DNA from: Alkalicoccobacillus porphyridii
GTDB taxonomy: Bacteria; Bacillota; Bacilli; Bacillales; Bacillaceae_D
Assembly: GCF_007293315.1 (NCBI RefSeq)
Contig: NZ_VLXZ01000003.1
Location: forward strand, 1-64,000
Length of the DNA: 64,000 bases
Direction: 5' to 3'
Positions 1 to 6,257 of the stretch are shown here, in pieces. The position numbers and the translations under genes are program-made. The first letter of the stretch is position 1, and every line of letters begins with the position of its first letter. The notes under the pieces are model-generated. The model saw only the letters and a list, made by a program, of their open reading frames with translations, did no database searches and was not told the origin of the DNA.

Positions 1-92
1 TAAAGCAGGTTGCTGACATCAATACTAATGTTTCCAGATTCGTTTCCGCTCTCATTAAGAACATCACTTAGAATTTGTGTAATATCATTCAT
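1..92 (-). CDS. Tandem acidic 30-aa peptide, copy 1 (stop cut by window edge)
   Basis: The 30-residue reading frame starts at 92 and needs one base outside the window to complete its TAA stop. The peptide begins MNDITQIL, has the central block NESGNESGN and ends DVSNLL. It has five acidic residues, no Lys, Arg, Cys or aromatic residue, no signal peptide and no membrane segment. The ribosome binding site AGGGAGGTGA lies six bases upstream of ATG. It encodes the same peptide as copy 3, and the two genes differ by one base. I recognise no family; a structural, signalling or modified-peptide precursor role is possible but unproven. Confidence 0.8.
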   Translation of the reverse strand, partial: MNDITQILSDVLNESGNESGNISIDVSNLL

Positions 93-140
93 CTCTGGTC
101 ACCTCCCTATTTCTTTCAGCTTCCGTTTCAGTTGTTCATA

Positions 141-233
141 TTAAAGCAGGTTGCTGACATCAATGTCGAGATTGCCAGATCCGTTCCCGCTCTCGTTTAG
201 AATGTCTCCTAAAATTTGCGTGATATCGTTCAT
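141..233 (-). CDS. Tandem acidic 30-aa peptide, copy 2
   Basis: A 30-residue peptide of the same family, with Gly at positions 9 and 18 where copies 1 and 3 have Ser and Glu, and LDID in place of ISID near the C-terminus. The ribosome binding site AGGAGGTGA is a full nine-base match to the 16S anti-Shine-Dalgarno. The 48 bases between this stop and the start of copy 1 carry only that ribosome binding site, so the copies are probably co-transcribed. It resembles copy 4 more than its direct neighbours, giving an alternating order of two types. Confidence 0.82.
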   Translation of the reverse strand: MNDITQILGDILNESGNGSGNLDIDVSNLL

Positions 234-279
234 CTCTGGTCACCTCCTATTTTTTTCAGCTTCCGTTCAGTCATTCATA

Positions 280-372
280 TTAAAGCAGGTTGCTGACATC
301 AATACTAATGTTTCCAGATTCGTTTCCGCTCTCATTAAGAACATCACTTAGAATTTGCGTAATATCATTCAT
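280..372 (-). CDS. Tandem acidic 30-aa peptide, copy 3
   Basis: Encodes the same 30 residues as copy 1; the two differ by one synonymous base (near 78 and 358). It has the same AGGAGGTGA ribosome binding site six bases before ATG and a 46-base spacer to copy 2. The codon-level identity with copy 1, and not with copy 2 next to it, suggests the array grew by duplication of a two-gene unit of about 280 bp or was homogenised by gene conversion. Confidence 0.82.
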   Translation of the reverse strand: MNDITQILSDVLNESGNESGNISIDVSNLL

Positions 373-419
373 CTCTGGTCACCTCCTATTTCTTTTAGCT
401 TCCGTTTCAGTTATTCAGA

Positions 420-512
420 TTAAAGCAGGTTGCTGACATCAATATCGAGATTGCCAGATTCGTTCCCGCTCTCGTTAAGTACATCACTTAAAATTTGCGT
501 GATATCATTCAT
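420..512 (-). CDS. Tandem acidic 30-aa peptide, copy 4
   Basis: A 30-residue peptide with the SDVLNES middle of copies 1 and 3 and the LDIDVSNLL end of copy 2, so it looks like a mosaic of the two types. The ribosome binding site is AGGAGGTGA. Most base differences from the other copies are synonymous or conservative, which supports translation and purifying selection. Its function is unknown. Confidence 0.82.
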   Translation of the reverse strand: MNDITQILSDVLNESGNESGNLDIDVSNLL

Positions 513-559
513 CTCTGGTCACCTCCTATTTTTTTCAGCTTTCGTTTCAGTTATTCAGA

Positions 560-652
560 TTAAAGCAGGTTACTGATTTCAATATTAATGTTTGCGGAGT
601 CATTCCCACTCTCATTAAGAATGTCACTTAAAAGTTGAGTCACATCAGTCAT
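560..652 (-). CDS. Tandem acidic 30-aa peptide, copy 5 (divergent)
   Basis: First gene of the closely spaced block and the more diverged type: it starts MTDVTQLL, has NESGNDSAN in the middle and ends EISNLL. The length is exactly 30 residues like the others. The ribosome binding site is GGGAGGCGA. The promoter-like element at 687-713 sits about 35 bases upstream, so transcription of copies 5 to 1 probably begins here. Net charge is strongly negative and there are no aromatic or basic residues. Confidence 0.8.
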   Translation of the reverse strand: MTDVTQLLSDILNESGNDSANINIEISNLL

Positions 653-686
653 ATCTCTCGCCTCCCTTTTTCCGTCTCATAAAGCT

Positions 687-713
687 AACGGAAGAACTAC
701 TTTCTTGGATCAC
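687..713 (-). promoter_or_regulatory. Promoter-like element 1 (GTGATC-N17-CGTT), before peptide copy 5
   Basis: Read leftward, GTGATC (713-708) is followed by 17 bases and then CGTTAGCTTTAT. The same two words at the same spacing precede copy 6 and the Fn3 gene. The CGTT downstream box and fixed spacing resemble an ECF-sigma promoter, but a regulator-binding pair is equally possible. Confidence 0.6.
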
Positions 714-751
714 TTTTTTGCCTATGTTTTTTTAGAATCGTTTTACACAGC

Positions 752-844
752 CTATAGTAGATGATTAATATCTACATCTAGATTGCCAGATTCATTGCCA
801 CTCTCACCGAGAATGTCACTCAAGATTTGCGTTACATCTGTCAT
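752..844 (-). CDS. Tandem acidic 30-aa peptide, copy 6
   Basis: A 30-residue peptide beginning MTDVTQIL, with GESGNESGN in the middle and ending DINHLL with a TAG stop. It is the only copy with His. Its ribosome binding site is AGAGGTGAG. It is set apart from copy 5 by about 100 bases that hold a separate promoter-like element, and it has its own at 879-905. Conservation of length, the central Asn/Gly/Ser block and the Leu-Leu end across six copies argues that it is a real gene. Confidence 0.8.
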   Translation of the reverse strand: MTDVTQILSDILGESGNESGNLDVDINHLL

Positions 845-878
845 GATGTCTCACCTCTCTTGCTCTTTCATAAAAGCT

Positions 879-905
879 AACGATACAATAATGAGATTGG
901 ATCAC
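879..905 (-). promoter_or_regulatory. Promoter-like element 2 (GTGATC-N17-CGTT), before peptide copy 6
   Basis: GTGATC (905-900), 17 bases, then CGTTAGCTTTTAT, ending about 30 bases before the start of copy 6. The match to element 1 is close in both boxes (GTGATCCAA and CGTTAGCTTT), while the spacer differs, as expected for a promoter. Confidence 0.6.
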
Positions 906-986
906 TTTTAGAGAAACTTTTTTAAAATCTTTTTTCTGATAGGCTTGTAATCGCTGATGTGTCAGTACTTCCCCAGATACTCTCCA

Positions 987-1388
987 CTACTCACTGACAA
1001 CCTCAGATGGCTCCGACTCTCTCCCCGCTTCATCAACAGACGTGATGTAATATCTATGCCCGCCTGCATCAGGATCCACAAACGTCTTCCTCTCATTCGC
1101 AGCCACACGACCTACTTCTTCAAACTCATCATCCGTCCCATCACGATACACGACATAGCTCACAATATCGTCTTCTCTCACTGCATGCCAACTTACAAAT
1201 GTTCCTCTAACCTCCACATTTGTGGGAGGATCAGGCCGTTCCTCTTCTTGTTCCTCCACCTGCCCCTCCTGAGTACTTAAATCAGCCGTCCCGTCCACCG
1301 CTTGTTGATCGTAGACGTCTTTTGCATAAACATAAACAACCCAGAGTGATAATAGACCACACAAGACGAACACCGTCATTTTCTTCAT
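987..1388 (-). CDS. Membrane-anchored fibronectin type III domain protein
   Basis: A 133-residue protein. An N-terminal hydrophobic segment (about residues 4-22) serves as membrane anchor or signal, followed by an acidic linker rich in Glu and Gln, then one fibronectin-III-like domain from about residue 50 (PDPPTNVEV, a W, then VSYVVYRDG and HRYYITSVD). The domain should face outside the membrane. ATG at 1388 is preferred over GTG at 1397 because GAGGTGAG lies directly upstream of it. It is the first gene of the leftward cluster and shares its promoter-type element with the peptide genes, so it may act with them. Fn3 domains usually mediate binding; no enzyme motif is present. Confidence 0.75.
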   Translation of the reverse strand: MKKMTVFVLCGLLSLWVVYVYAKDVYDQQAVDGTADLSTQEGQVEEQEEERPDPPTNVEVRGTFVSWHAVREDDIVSYVVYRDGTDDEFEEVGRVAANERKTFVDPDAGGHRYYITSVDEAGRESEPSEVVSE

Positions 1389-1416
1389 CCATCTCACCTC
1401 GTATCTATATAAAGAA

Positions 1417-1443
1417 AACGTAAGAATTGACGATTTAGATCAC
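1417..1443 (-). promoter_or_regulatory. Promoter-like element 3 (GTGATC-N17-CGTT), before Fn3 gene
   Basis: GTGATC (1443-1438), exactly 17 bases, then CGTTTTCTTTAT, ending 20-30 bases before the Fn3 start. It is the third copy of the motif in 760 bp and ties the Fn3 gene to the peptide genes as one regulon. Confidence 0.6.
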
Positions 1444-1496
1444 TTTAGTGGCGGCATAAAAAATGTTTAATAGTAAGTGCTATGAACTAAATAATA

Positions 1497-1544
1497 AATA
1501 AAGCGCTTAGATCAGGGTTTCTGTGCTGATCTAAGCGCTTTATT
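1497..1544 (-). terminator. Rho-independent terminator with 19-bp perfect stem
   Basis: AATAAAGCGCTTAGATCAG at 1497-1515 pairs perfectly with 1526-1544 around a 10-base loop and is followed leftward by a T-rich run. It lies about 90 bases beyond the end of the methyltransferase gene and insulates the Fn3/peptide cluster from it. Confidence 0.75.
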
Positions 1545-1635
1545 AAGGATCCATTCATCTCACGGGAATAAAAGACAGAAAAACAATAAAAAGATTCGGT
1601 CTAACCCTATTTTGGGATCGACGGACGAAGAACAA

Positions 1636-2835
1636 TCAATTATCTCTACGTATAAATAATACTTTCAAAAAGTTACCTTCCTTATACTGATTAAGGTATG
1701 GATAATCCTCTGGAACAGTATATTCTTCAATAATGGTATAGCTAACTTTTTGACTAGTGAAAGCTTGTTCTACAAAAGACTTAAACTTCCGCATTCCTAA
1801 CACACTATTGTTTGTGGAGGCGACAATGACTCCATTCATGTTGGTGATGGCAATGGCCTGCTTAAGGAGCGTGGCGTAATCTTTAGTGACACTAAAGGTC
1901 TGTTTTTTAGAGCGAGCAAAGCTTGGTGGGTCTACTACTACTAGGTCAAAGCTAAGCTGTTTCTTCTGAGCATATTTAAAATATTCAAAGACATCCATCA
2001 CATGAATTTTTTGCTGCTCGATCTCCACATCGTTAACAGAGAACTGTTCGATGGTCCGCTCCTTACTTCTTGAAGCCAAGTCCACACTTGTTGTGTGCAC
2101 TGCGCCGCCCATAGCGGCTGCCACTGAAAAAGCGCCTGTATATGAGAACGTATTAAGGACCGTTTTCCCTTTTGAATATTGTTCTGTTATACGCTTACGT
2201 ACCTCACGTTGATCAAGAAAAATACCCGTCATCGGCCCGTCATTAAGATAGACGGCATAGGTTATCCCGTTCTCCAGGATGAGTAAGGGTTCTGGCGCCT
2301 TCTCTCCTTCTACAAAGTCATCATCTTCTACGTAGGCTCCATTTTGGGCAAAACGTTTTTTCTCATAAAGACCAACAAATGGGTAGGTTCTTTTTACCGC
2401 TTCAATGATCCAGTCTCTCATTGTGTATATACCTTCGCTGTAATATGTTATGACCCCATATTCGGCGTAAAAATCAATGGTAACGCCTCCCACTCCGTCT
2501 CCTTCTCCGTTAAACACACGAAAAGCGGTTGTCTGGTCATCAGCAAATAAGCGGCCCCTTAACGCAAAAGCTTTTTGAATTCGTTGCATAAACAGCTGCT
2601 CATCAATACGATCCGTTTTGTTTGTACTTAGAATCCAGCCCCGTCCTTTGTTTTGGCTACCATAATATCCTGAAGCAATAAACTGCTCGTTCTCATCTTC
2701 AATTGTAAGGAAATCCCCTTCAAGAAGAGGCTCTTCCGCTTGTTCTATTAATTCCTGCTCAACTAGTGGAAACCCGCGCTTATACAAGGACGCTAGTCGA
2801 CTATCTGCGTACAATGTAATATTCTGTCTACTCAT
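1636..2835 (-). CDS. ywbD: Class I SAM-dependent rRNA methyltransferase (RlmI/YwbD family)
   Basis: A 399-residue protein of the RlmI-type 23S rRNA 5-methylcytosine methyltransferase family. An N-terminal PUA-like RNA-binding domain covers about residues 3-75. The central part carries GIFLDQRE, and the SAM-binding region follows with NTFSYTGAFSVAAA. The motif DPPSFARSK near residue 305 is the usual catalytic-site motif of this family. The length matches the family. It is a single gene between an acetyltransferase and the terminator at 1497. The exact rRNA target in Bacillus is not established by the sequence. Confidence 0.88.
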   Translation of the reverse strand: MSRQNITLYADSRLASLYKRGFPLVEQELIEQAEEPLLEGDFLTIEDENEQFIASGYYGSQNKGRGWILSTNKTDRIDEQLFMQRIQKAFALRGRLFADDQTTAFRVFNGEGDGVGGVTIDFYAEYGVITYYSEGIYTMRDWIIEAVKRTYPFVGLYEKKRFAQNGAYVEDDDFVEGEKAPEPLLILENGITYAVYLNDGPMTGIFLDQREVRKRITEQYSKGKTVLNTFSYTGAFSVAAAMGGAVHTTSVDLASRSKERTIEQFSVNDVEIEQQKIHVMDVFEYFKYAQKKQLSFDLVVVDPPSFARSKKQTFSVTKDYATLLKQAIAITNMNGVIVASTNNSVLGMRKFKSFVEQAFTSQKVSYTIIEEYTVPEDYPYLNQYKEGNFLKVLFIRRDN

Positions 2836-2911
2836 TTTATCTCATCCTATTCATTCTGCCGTGTCATTCATCAGCCAAGTATACCATATTCAACTTGGTA
2901 GCTCGCTTGGG

Positions 2912-3385
2912 CTAAAGGGTGAAGGACTGTATGCTTCGTTTCTCGTGATCTTCAAGCGTTTCATATTCCCCATTGGTATATTCGTGAATCACTTTTTTCC
3001 AGAACGCCTGCGCTGGTTTGTTTTCTTTTAACTGAGCAACTACCCAATTTCCTCGCCAACGCTTAAATACTTCAAAAGCAGCTTTTCTTCCAATTCCTTT
3101 TCTTGTGTATGGTTTCAACACAAAGAATTCATTAATCGAGTTAGGTGAGGAGTCTGATGTCGCTTCCAGAAGAACAAAACCTGCGAGTTGTTGATCTACT
3201 TTAATAAATAAAGGAGTGAGATGCTGCTCACTCCAGTATCCATCGAGCTTAAATGGCTCGAATTTACCGTTACCTTCTATATTTATATCATCTAGGTATT
3301 CACTGAATTCATAGATATAAAATTGCATAAGATTATGCAGGATTGGCGCCTCTTCTTTTTTAACCGGTATGATCTGTACGTCCAC
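2912..3385 (-). CDS. GNAT-family N-acetyltransferase
   Basis: A 157-residue acetyltransferase-like protein. The acetyl-CoA binding signature appears as YTRKGIGRKAAFEVF near residues 92-106, after a beta strand reading INEFFVLKPY. The start is GTG at 3385, with AAAGGAGAGG about ten bases upstream. It stands between the aldA terminator and ywbD and may be transcribed with ywbD. The substrate cannot be told from the sequence. Confidence 0.8.
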   Translation of the reverse strand: MDVQIIPVKKEEAPILHNLMQFYIYEFSEYLDDINIEGNGKFEPFKLDGYWSEQHLTPLFIKVDQQLAGFVLLEATSDSSPNSINEFFVLKPYTRKGIGRKAAFEVFKRWRGNWVVAQLKENKPAQAFWKKVIHEYTNGEYETLEDHEKRSIQSFTL

Positions 3386-3479
3386 AGGATGTCCTCTCCT
3401 TTATATATCTACCTTCTTTTATTATGCATAATAACTCGCCTAAAACACAAGGTTATCTAATAAATGCTAATCCCTCTCA

Positions 3480-3517
3480 TAAAAAAAAGAACAATGGCAT
3501 CGTTTCAGCCATTGTCC
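3480..3517 (-). terminator. Rho-independent terminator of aldA
   Basis: ACAATGGC (3491-3498) pairs with GCCATTGT (3508-3515) and is followed on the minus strand by a run of eight T. It lies 20 bases after the aldehyde dehydrogenase stop. Confidence 0.85.
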
Positions 3518-3533
3518 GGATCATCATTTCACT

Positions 3534-4976
3534 TTATTCCTGTTTAAATTCCATATAAACCGCATGAGTAACAAGGAAGTCATCCACTCCATATTTTCCA
3601 TCAGTTCCGCCTAAGCCGGATTGACGCATGCCTGCGTGATAGCCTTGAACAGCTTCAAAGTTCTCACGATTTACAAAGGTTTCTCCATACAATAATTCAT
3701 CGGCGGCACGCATCGCCTCATGATAGTTCTCTGTGTAAATGGAAGAGGAAAGGCCATATTTTGAATCATTTGCCCATTCTATTGCATCTTCAAATTTCGT
3801 GTAGGTCATGATTGGAAGAACCGGTCCAAAAATCTCTTCCTGTATAATTTCAGAGCTTTGTTTCACGTTGGTAAGAATCGTTGGCTCATAGAAAAAGCCT
3901 TGCTCCACTTCTGCGGGTTGACCACCTGTAACGAGTTCCGCGCCTTCTTCTACTGCACGCTGAACCATTTCGTGAATCCCTTGCATGTGATCCTTGTTAA
4001 TGAGTGGACCAATATCAGCATCTTTGTTTTCAAGAGGATTGCCATAGGTTGTTTCTTTAAACACCTTCGTCAGCTTTTGAATAAACTCTTCAGCAACATC
4101 ATCATGAACATATACACGCTCCGCATTTGTACAAGCTTGTCCATTGTTCGTTAGCCTTGATCCCGCAATATGCTTTACAGCCAAATCAAGATCTGCATGC
4201 TTGGTTACAATAGCTGGCGCCTTACCACCCAGCTCCAAATTCACTTTTGTGATATTCTCAGCTGCTGCTTCCATTACCTTGGTTCCTGCGCCAACGCTAC
4301 CAGTCATGGTTACCATAGCAACCTTAGGATGTTTAGCCAGTGTGTTACCTACACTTGAACCCTTCCCAGTAACAAGGTTATAGACCCCGGCAGGAAGCTC
4401 TGACTCATCAACAAGCTTCGTAAACTCCACCGCTGTATTAGGCGTTTGCTGACTCGGTTTAAGAATGATAGAACAACCAGTAATTAAAGAGGTAGCGACC
4501 TTTCTTGCTAGAATAAATACTGGGAAATTCCATGGCACAATGCCACCGACAACCCCTATTGGTTTCTTTTGTAATAGTATTTGCTCATTGGGACGATCAC
4601 TTGGAATGATCTCTCCACCAATTCTTCTTGCCCATTCAGACATATAGTAGAAATAATCTATGGCCATTTGAACTTCTCCATCTGCTAACTCATAGGCCTT
4701 GCCCTGTTCTTCTATCAATAATTCAACAAAACGTTCTTTATTTGCCTCAAGACTTTGCCCTAAATCACGTACAATCTTGCCTCGTTCTACCTGCGTTTGT
4801 TTTGACCATTGTTTTTGAGCGTTGTAGGCCGCTTCAATAGCTTGATTGGTTTCGTCCTCTGTTGCATTTGCTATTTTTGAAATGACTTTTTCCGTTGATG
4901 GATTCACAACATCGATTATTTCATCTGACGTTGAATCGACGTATGCTCCATTTATATATAATTGATGAGTGTTCAT
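3534..4976 (-). CDS. aldA: Aldehyde dehydrogenase, lactaldehyde/glycolaldehyde type
   Basis: A 480-residue NAD-dependent aldehyde dehydrogenase, close in length and in many motifs to E. coli AldA, which oxidises lactaldehyde and glycolaldehyde. Visible motifs are the cofactor-site PWNFPVFILARK, the general-base LELGGKAP, the catalytic Cys in NNGQACTNAERV (near residue 280), EEIFGPVLP, and the AldA-like end FVNRENFEAVQGYHAGMRQSG. The start at 4976 has AGGAGAGGG upstream. It follows the small thiamine-binding gene by 25 bases and may share its transcript. The aldehyde used in vivo is inferred from family similarity only. Confidence 0.88.
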   Translation of the reverse strand: MNTHQLYINGAYVDSTSDEIIDVVNPSTEKVISKIANATEDETNQAIEAAYNAQKQWSKQTQVERGKIVRDLGQSLEANKERFVELLIEEQGKAYELADGEVQMAIDYFYYMSEWARRIGGEIIPSDRPNEQILLQKKPIGVVGGIVPWNFPVFILARKVATSLITGCSIILKPSQQTPNTAVEFTKLVDESELPAGVYNLVTGKGSSVGNTLAKHPKVAMVTMTGSVGAGTKVMEAAAENITKVNLELGGKAPAIVTKHADLDLAVKHIAGSRLTNNGQACTNAERVYVHDDVAEEFIQKLTKVFKETTYGNPLENKDADIGPLINKDHMQGIHEMVQRAVEEGAELVTGGQPAEVEQGFFYEPTILTNVKQSSEIIQEEIFGPVLPIMTYTKFEDAIEWANDSKYGLSSSIYTENYHEAMRAADELLYGETFVNRENFEAVQGYHAGMRQSGLGGTDGKYGVDDFLVTHAVYMEFKQE

Positions 4977-5001
4977 GGTTTACCCTCTCCTATCAAACAA
5001 A

Positions 5002-5280
5002 TCAAAGTTTCTTCTCATTAATCGAAATACCACTTGGACGGTAATGCATCTTTATATGTGAATGAACTTCATTTGCACCAAGGTCAATGCTTTTGTCGTT
5101 TACCTTTTTGATGACAGCAAATACAGTATCAAGCTCTCCTTCAACGACTGTTTCCATCGCCCCCACTTCATAAGTCAATCCAGATTCTTGTATAACTCTC
5201 ACAATTTCTGTTAGTATTCCGTCTGTATGGTCGTCTTTACCGTTTGGAAGGATTTGTATTCCGGCTGTTACTGTAGACAT
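5002..5280 (-). CDS. yqgV: Thiamine-binding protein of the MTH1187/YqgV (DUF77) family
   Basis: A 92-residue single-domain cytoplasmic protein of the MTH1187/YkoF-like family, whose members bind thiamine or related pyrimidines. It opens with TAGIQILP and carries the family pattern SGLTYEVGAMETVVEG and HYRPSG near the end. GGAGG lies upstream of ATG 5280. It is immediately upstream of aldA on the same strand. The role is probably vitamin sequestration or sensing; I infer no link to aldehyde oxidation. Confidence 0.82.
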   Translation of the reverse strand: MSTVTAGIQILPNGKDDHTDGILTEIVRVIQESGLTYEVGAMETVVEGELDTVFAVIKKVNDKSIDLGANEVHSHIKMHYRPSGISINEKKL

Positions 5281-5442
5281 ATCAGATCACTCCTCCATTA
5301 GATTGTACAGACTGTGTACCCCACACGAATATTCACAAACATTGTATTCGCTTCACAAAAAATTCATTAGCTTTTGCGTATTCATCCTTCATCAAGTAGT
5401 ACAATAGAGGATATAACCATCTGTATAGGAAGGGTGTACGAG

Positions 5443-5757
5443 ATGAACAATCCATTTAAACAATTTAAAGTGGTCGGATATTTAGAAGGTATTTCATTCC
5501 TTCTGCTTTTAGGTATTGCCATGCCTCTTAAATACATTTGGGGAATGGATATGGCTGTTACAATCGTTGGGGCTGCCCACGGCGGATTATTTGTTCTATA
5601 TGTTGCGGCTATTTTCTACATGATGATTCGTGTACGCTGGACATTGCTAACCGCTCTTTTAGCGTTTATTGCTTCCATCGTTCCATTTGGCCCTTTTATC
5701 TTTGATGCCAAAGTATTAAAGCACCAAGAAGCAGCCACTTCATTCGTCACGAAATAA
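5443..5757 (+). CDS. DUF3817 integral membrane protein
   Basis: A 104-residue membrane protein with three hydrophobic segments (about residues 10-30, 38-60 and 68-88) and the family pattern VGYLEGISFLLLL and AAHGGLFVLYV. ATG 5443 is chosen because AGGAAGGGTG lies just upstream; an upstream ATG in the same frame lacks one. It belongs to the DUF3817 group of small Bacillus membrane proteins. The function is unknown. It is a single gene, divergent from yqgV-aldA. Confidence 0.78.
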   Translation: MNNPFKQFKVVGYLEGISFLLLLGIAMPLKYIWGMDMAVTIVGAAHGGLFVLYVAAIFYMMIRVRWTLLTALLAFIASIVPFGPFIFDAKVLKHQEAATSFVTK

Positions 5758-5826
5758 TTTTTTGCCTGTCATATACTAAGATCGACTTTATGGGAATCAT
5801 TTCCTTATCGTTTTTTTAATCTTTAT

Positions 5827-5851
5827 GTTTTAACCAAAGCAAGGTGGGTAA
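5827..5851 (+). promoter_or_regulatory. SigB-type general stress promoter
   Basis: GTTTTA (5827-5832), a 13-base spacer and GGGTAA (5846-5851) closely match the SigB consensus GTTTAA-N13/15-GGGWAW. It sits 26 bases before the yflT start, as expected for a general stress gene. Confidence 0.75.
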
Positions 5852-5876
5852 ACATAGAGCACAGGAGGCGATAGAT

Positions 5877-6221
5877 ATGAAACCAATATATAAAGAATTC
5901 AAAAATGACGAAGAAGTAGTGACAGCAGTATCTTCACTAAAATCACAAGGTGTAGAAGAGGACAACATTTACGTAATTACACATGATGACGATCGTACGA
6001 ATCGTGTGGCTGATAACGCAGATGCAAACACGGTGGGCGTTAACGAAACTGGTTTGGGTACTTCTATCAAAAATGTATTCCGCAAAAAAGGTGACGAGCT
6101 TCGCGCTAAATTCGAAGAGCTTGGATTTAGTCAACAGGAAGCTGAGTCATTGGAGAACAAGCTTGATGAAGGTAAAATTATTCTAGCAGTGAAGGATGCA
6201 CCCACAACTTTAAATATTTAA
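5877..6221 (+). CDS. yflT: General stress protein 17M family (YflT)
   Basis: A 114-residue protein of the YflT/GSP17M family, a SigB-regulated general stress protein of unknown biochemical role. The N-terminal region (KEFKNDEEVVTAVSSLKSQG) is the typical fold that pairs with a flexible C-terminal part. ATG 5877 is preceded by AGGAGG. The SigB-type promoter at 5827 supports both the identification and the start. It ends at a strong bidirectional terminator shared with the convergent EAL gene. Confidence 0.85.
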   Translation: MKPIYKEFKNDEEVVTAVSSLKSQGVEEDNIYVITHDDDRTNRVADNADANTVGVNETGLGTSIKNVFRKKGDELRAKFEELGFSQQEAESLENKLDEGKIILAVKDAPTTLNI

Positions 6222-6228
6222 ATCAACA

Positions 6229-6257
6229 AAAAAAGCTCCCATCGCTTGGGAGCTTTT
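6229..6257. terminator. Bidirectional terminator between yflT and EAL-domain gene
   Basis: AAAAGCTCCCA (6231-6241) pairs with TGGGAGCTTTT (6247-6257), with A-rich and T-rich runs on either side. It can stop transcription from both convergent genes. Confidence 0.88.

Noticed and set aside
151-351. 66-codon plus-strand frame across the peptide array
   Set aside because: It is the antisense of copies 2 and 3 and lacks a ribosome binding site; the minus-strand frames have strong sites and conserved length.
1-844. Type I toxin or bacteriocin interpretation of the tandem peptides
   Set aside because: The peptides are strongly acidic and not hydrophobic, with no double-glycine leader, Cys or membrane helix, and no immunity-like gene is in view.
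1590-1620. Fragment of dispersed element A after the ywbD gene
   Set aside because: Only about 25 bases (ATTTTGGGATCGACGGACGA) resemble the A end; too short and diverged to call as a copy.
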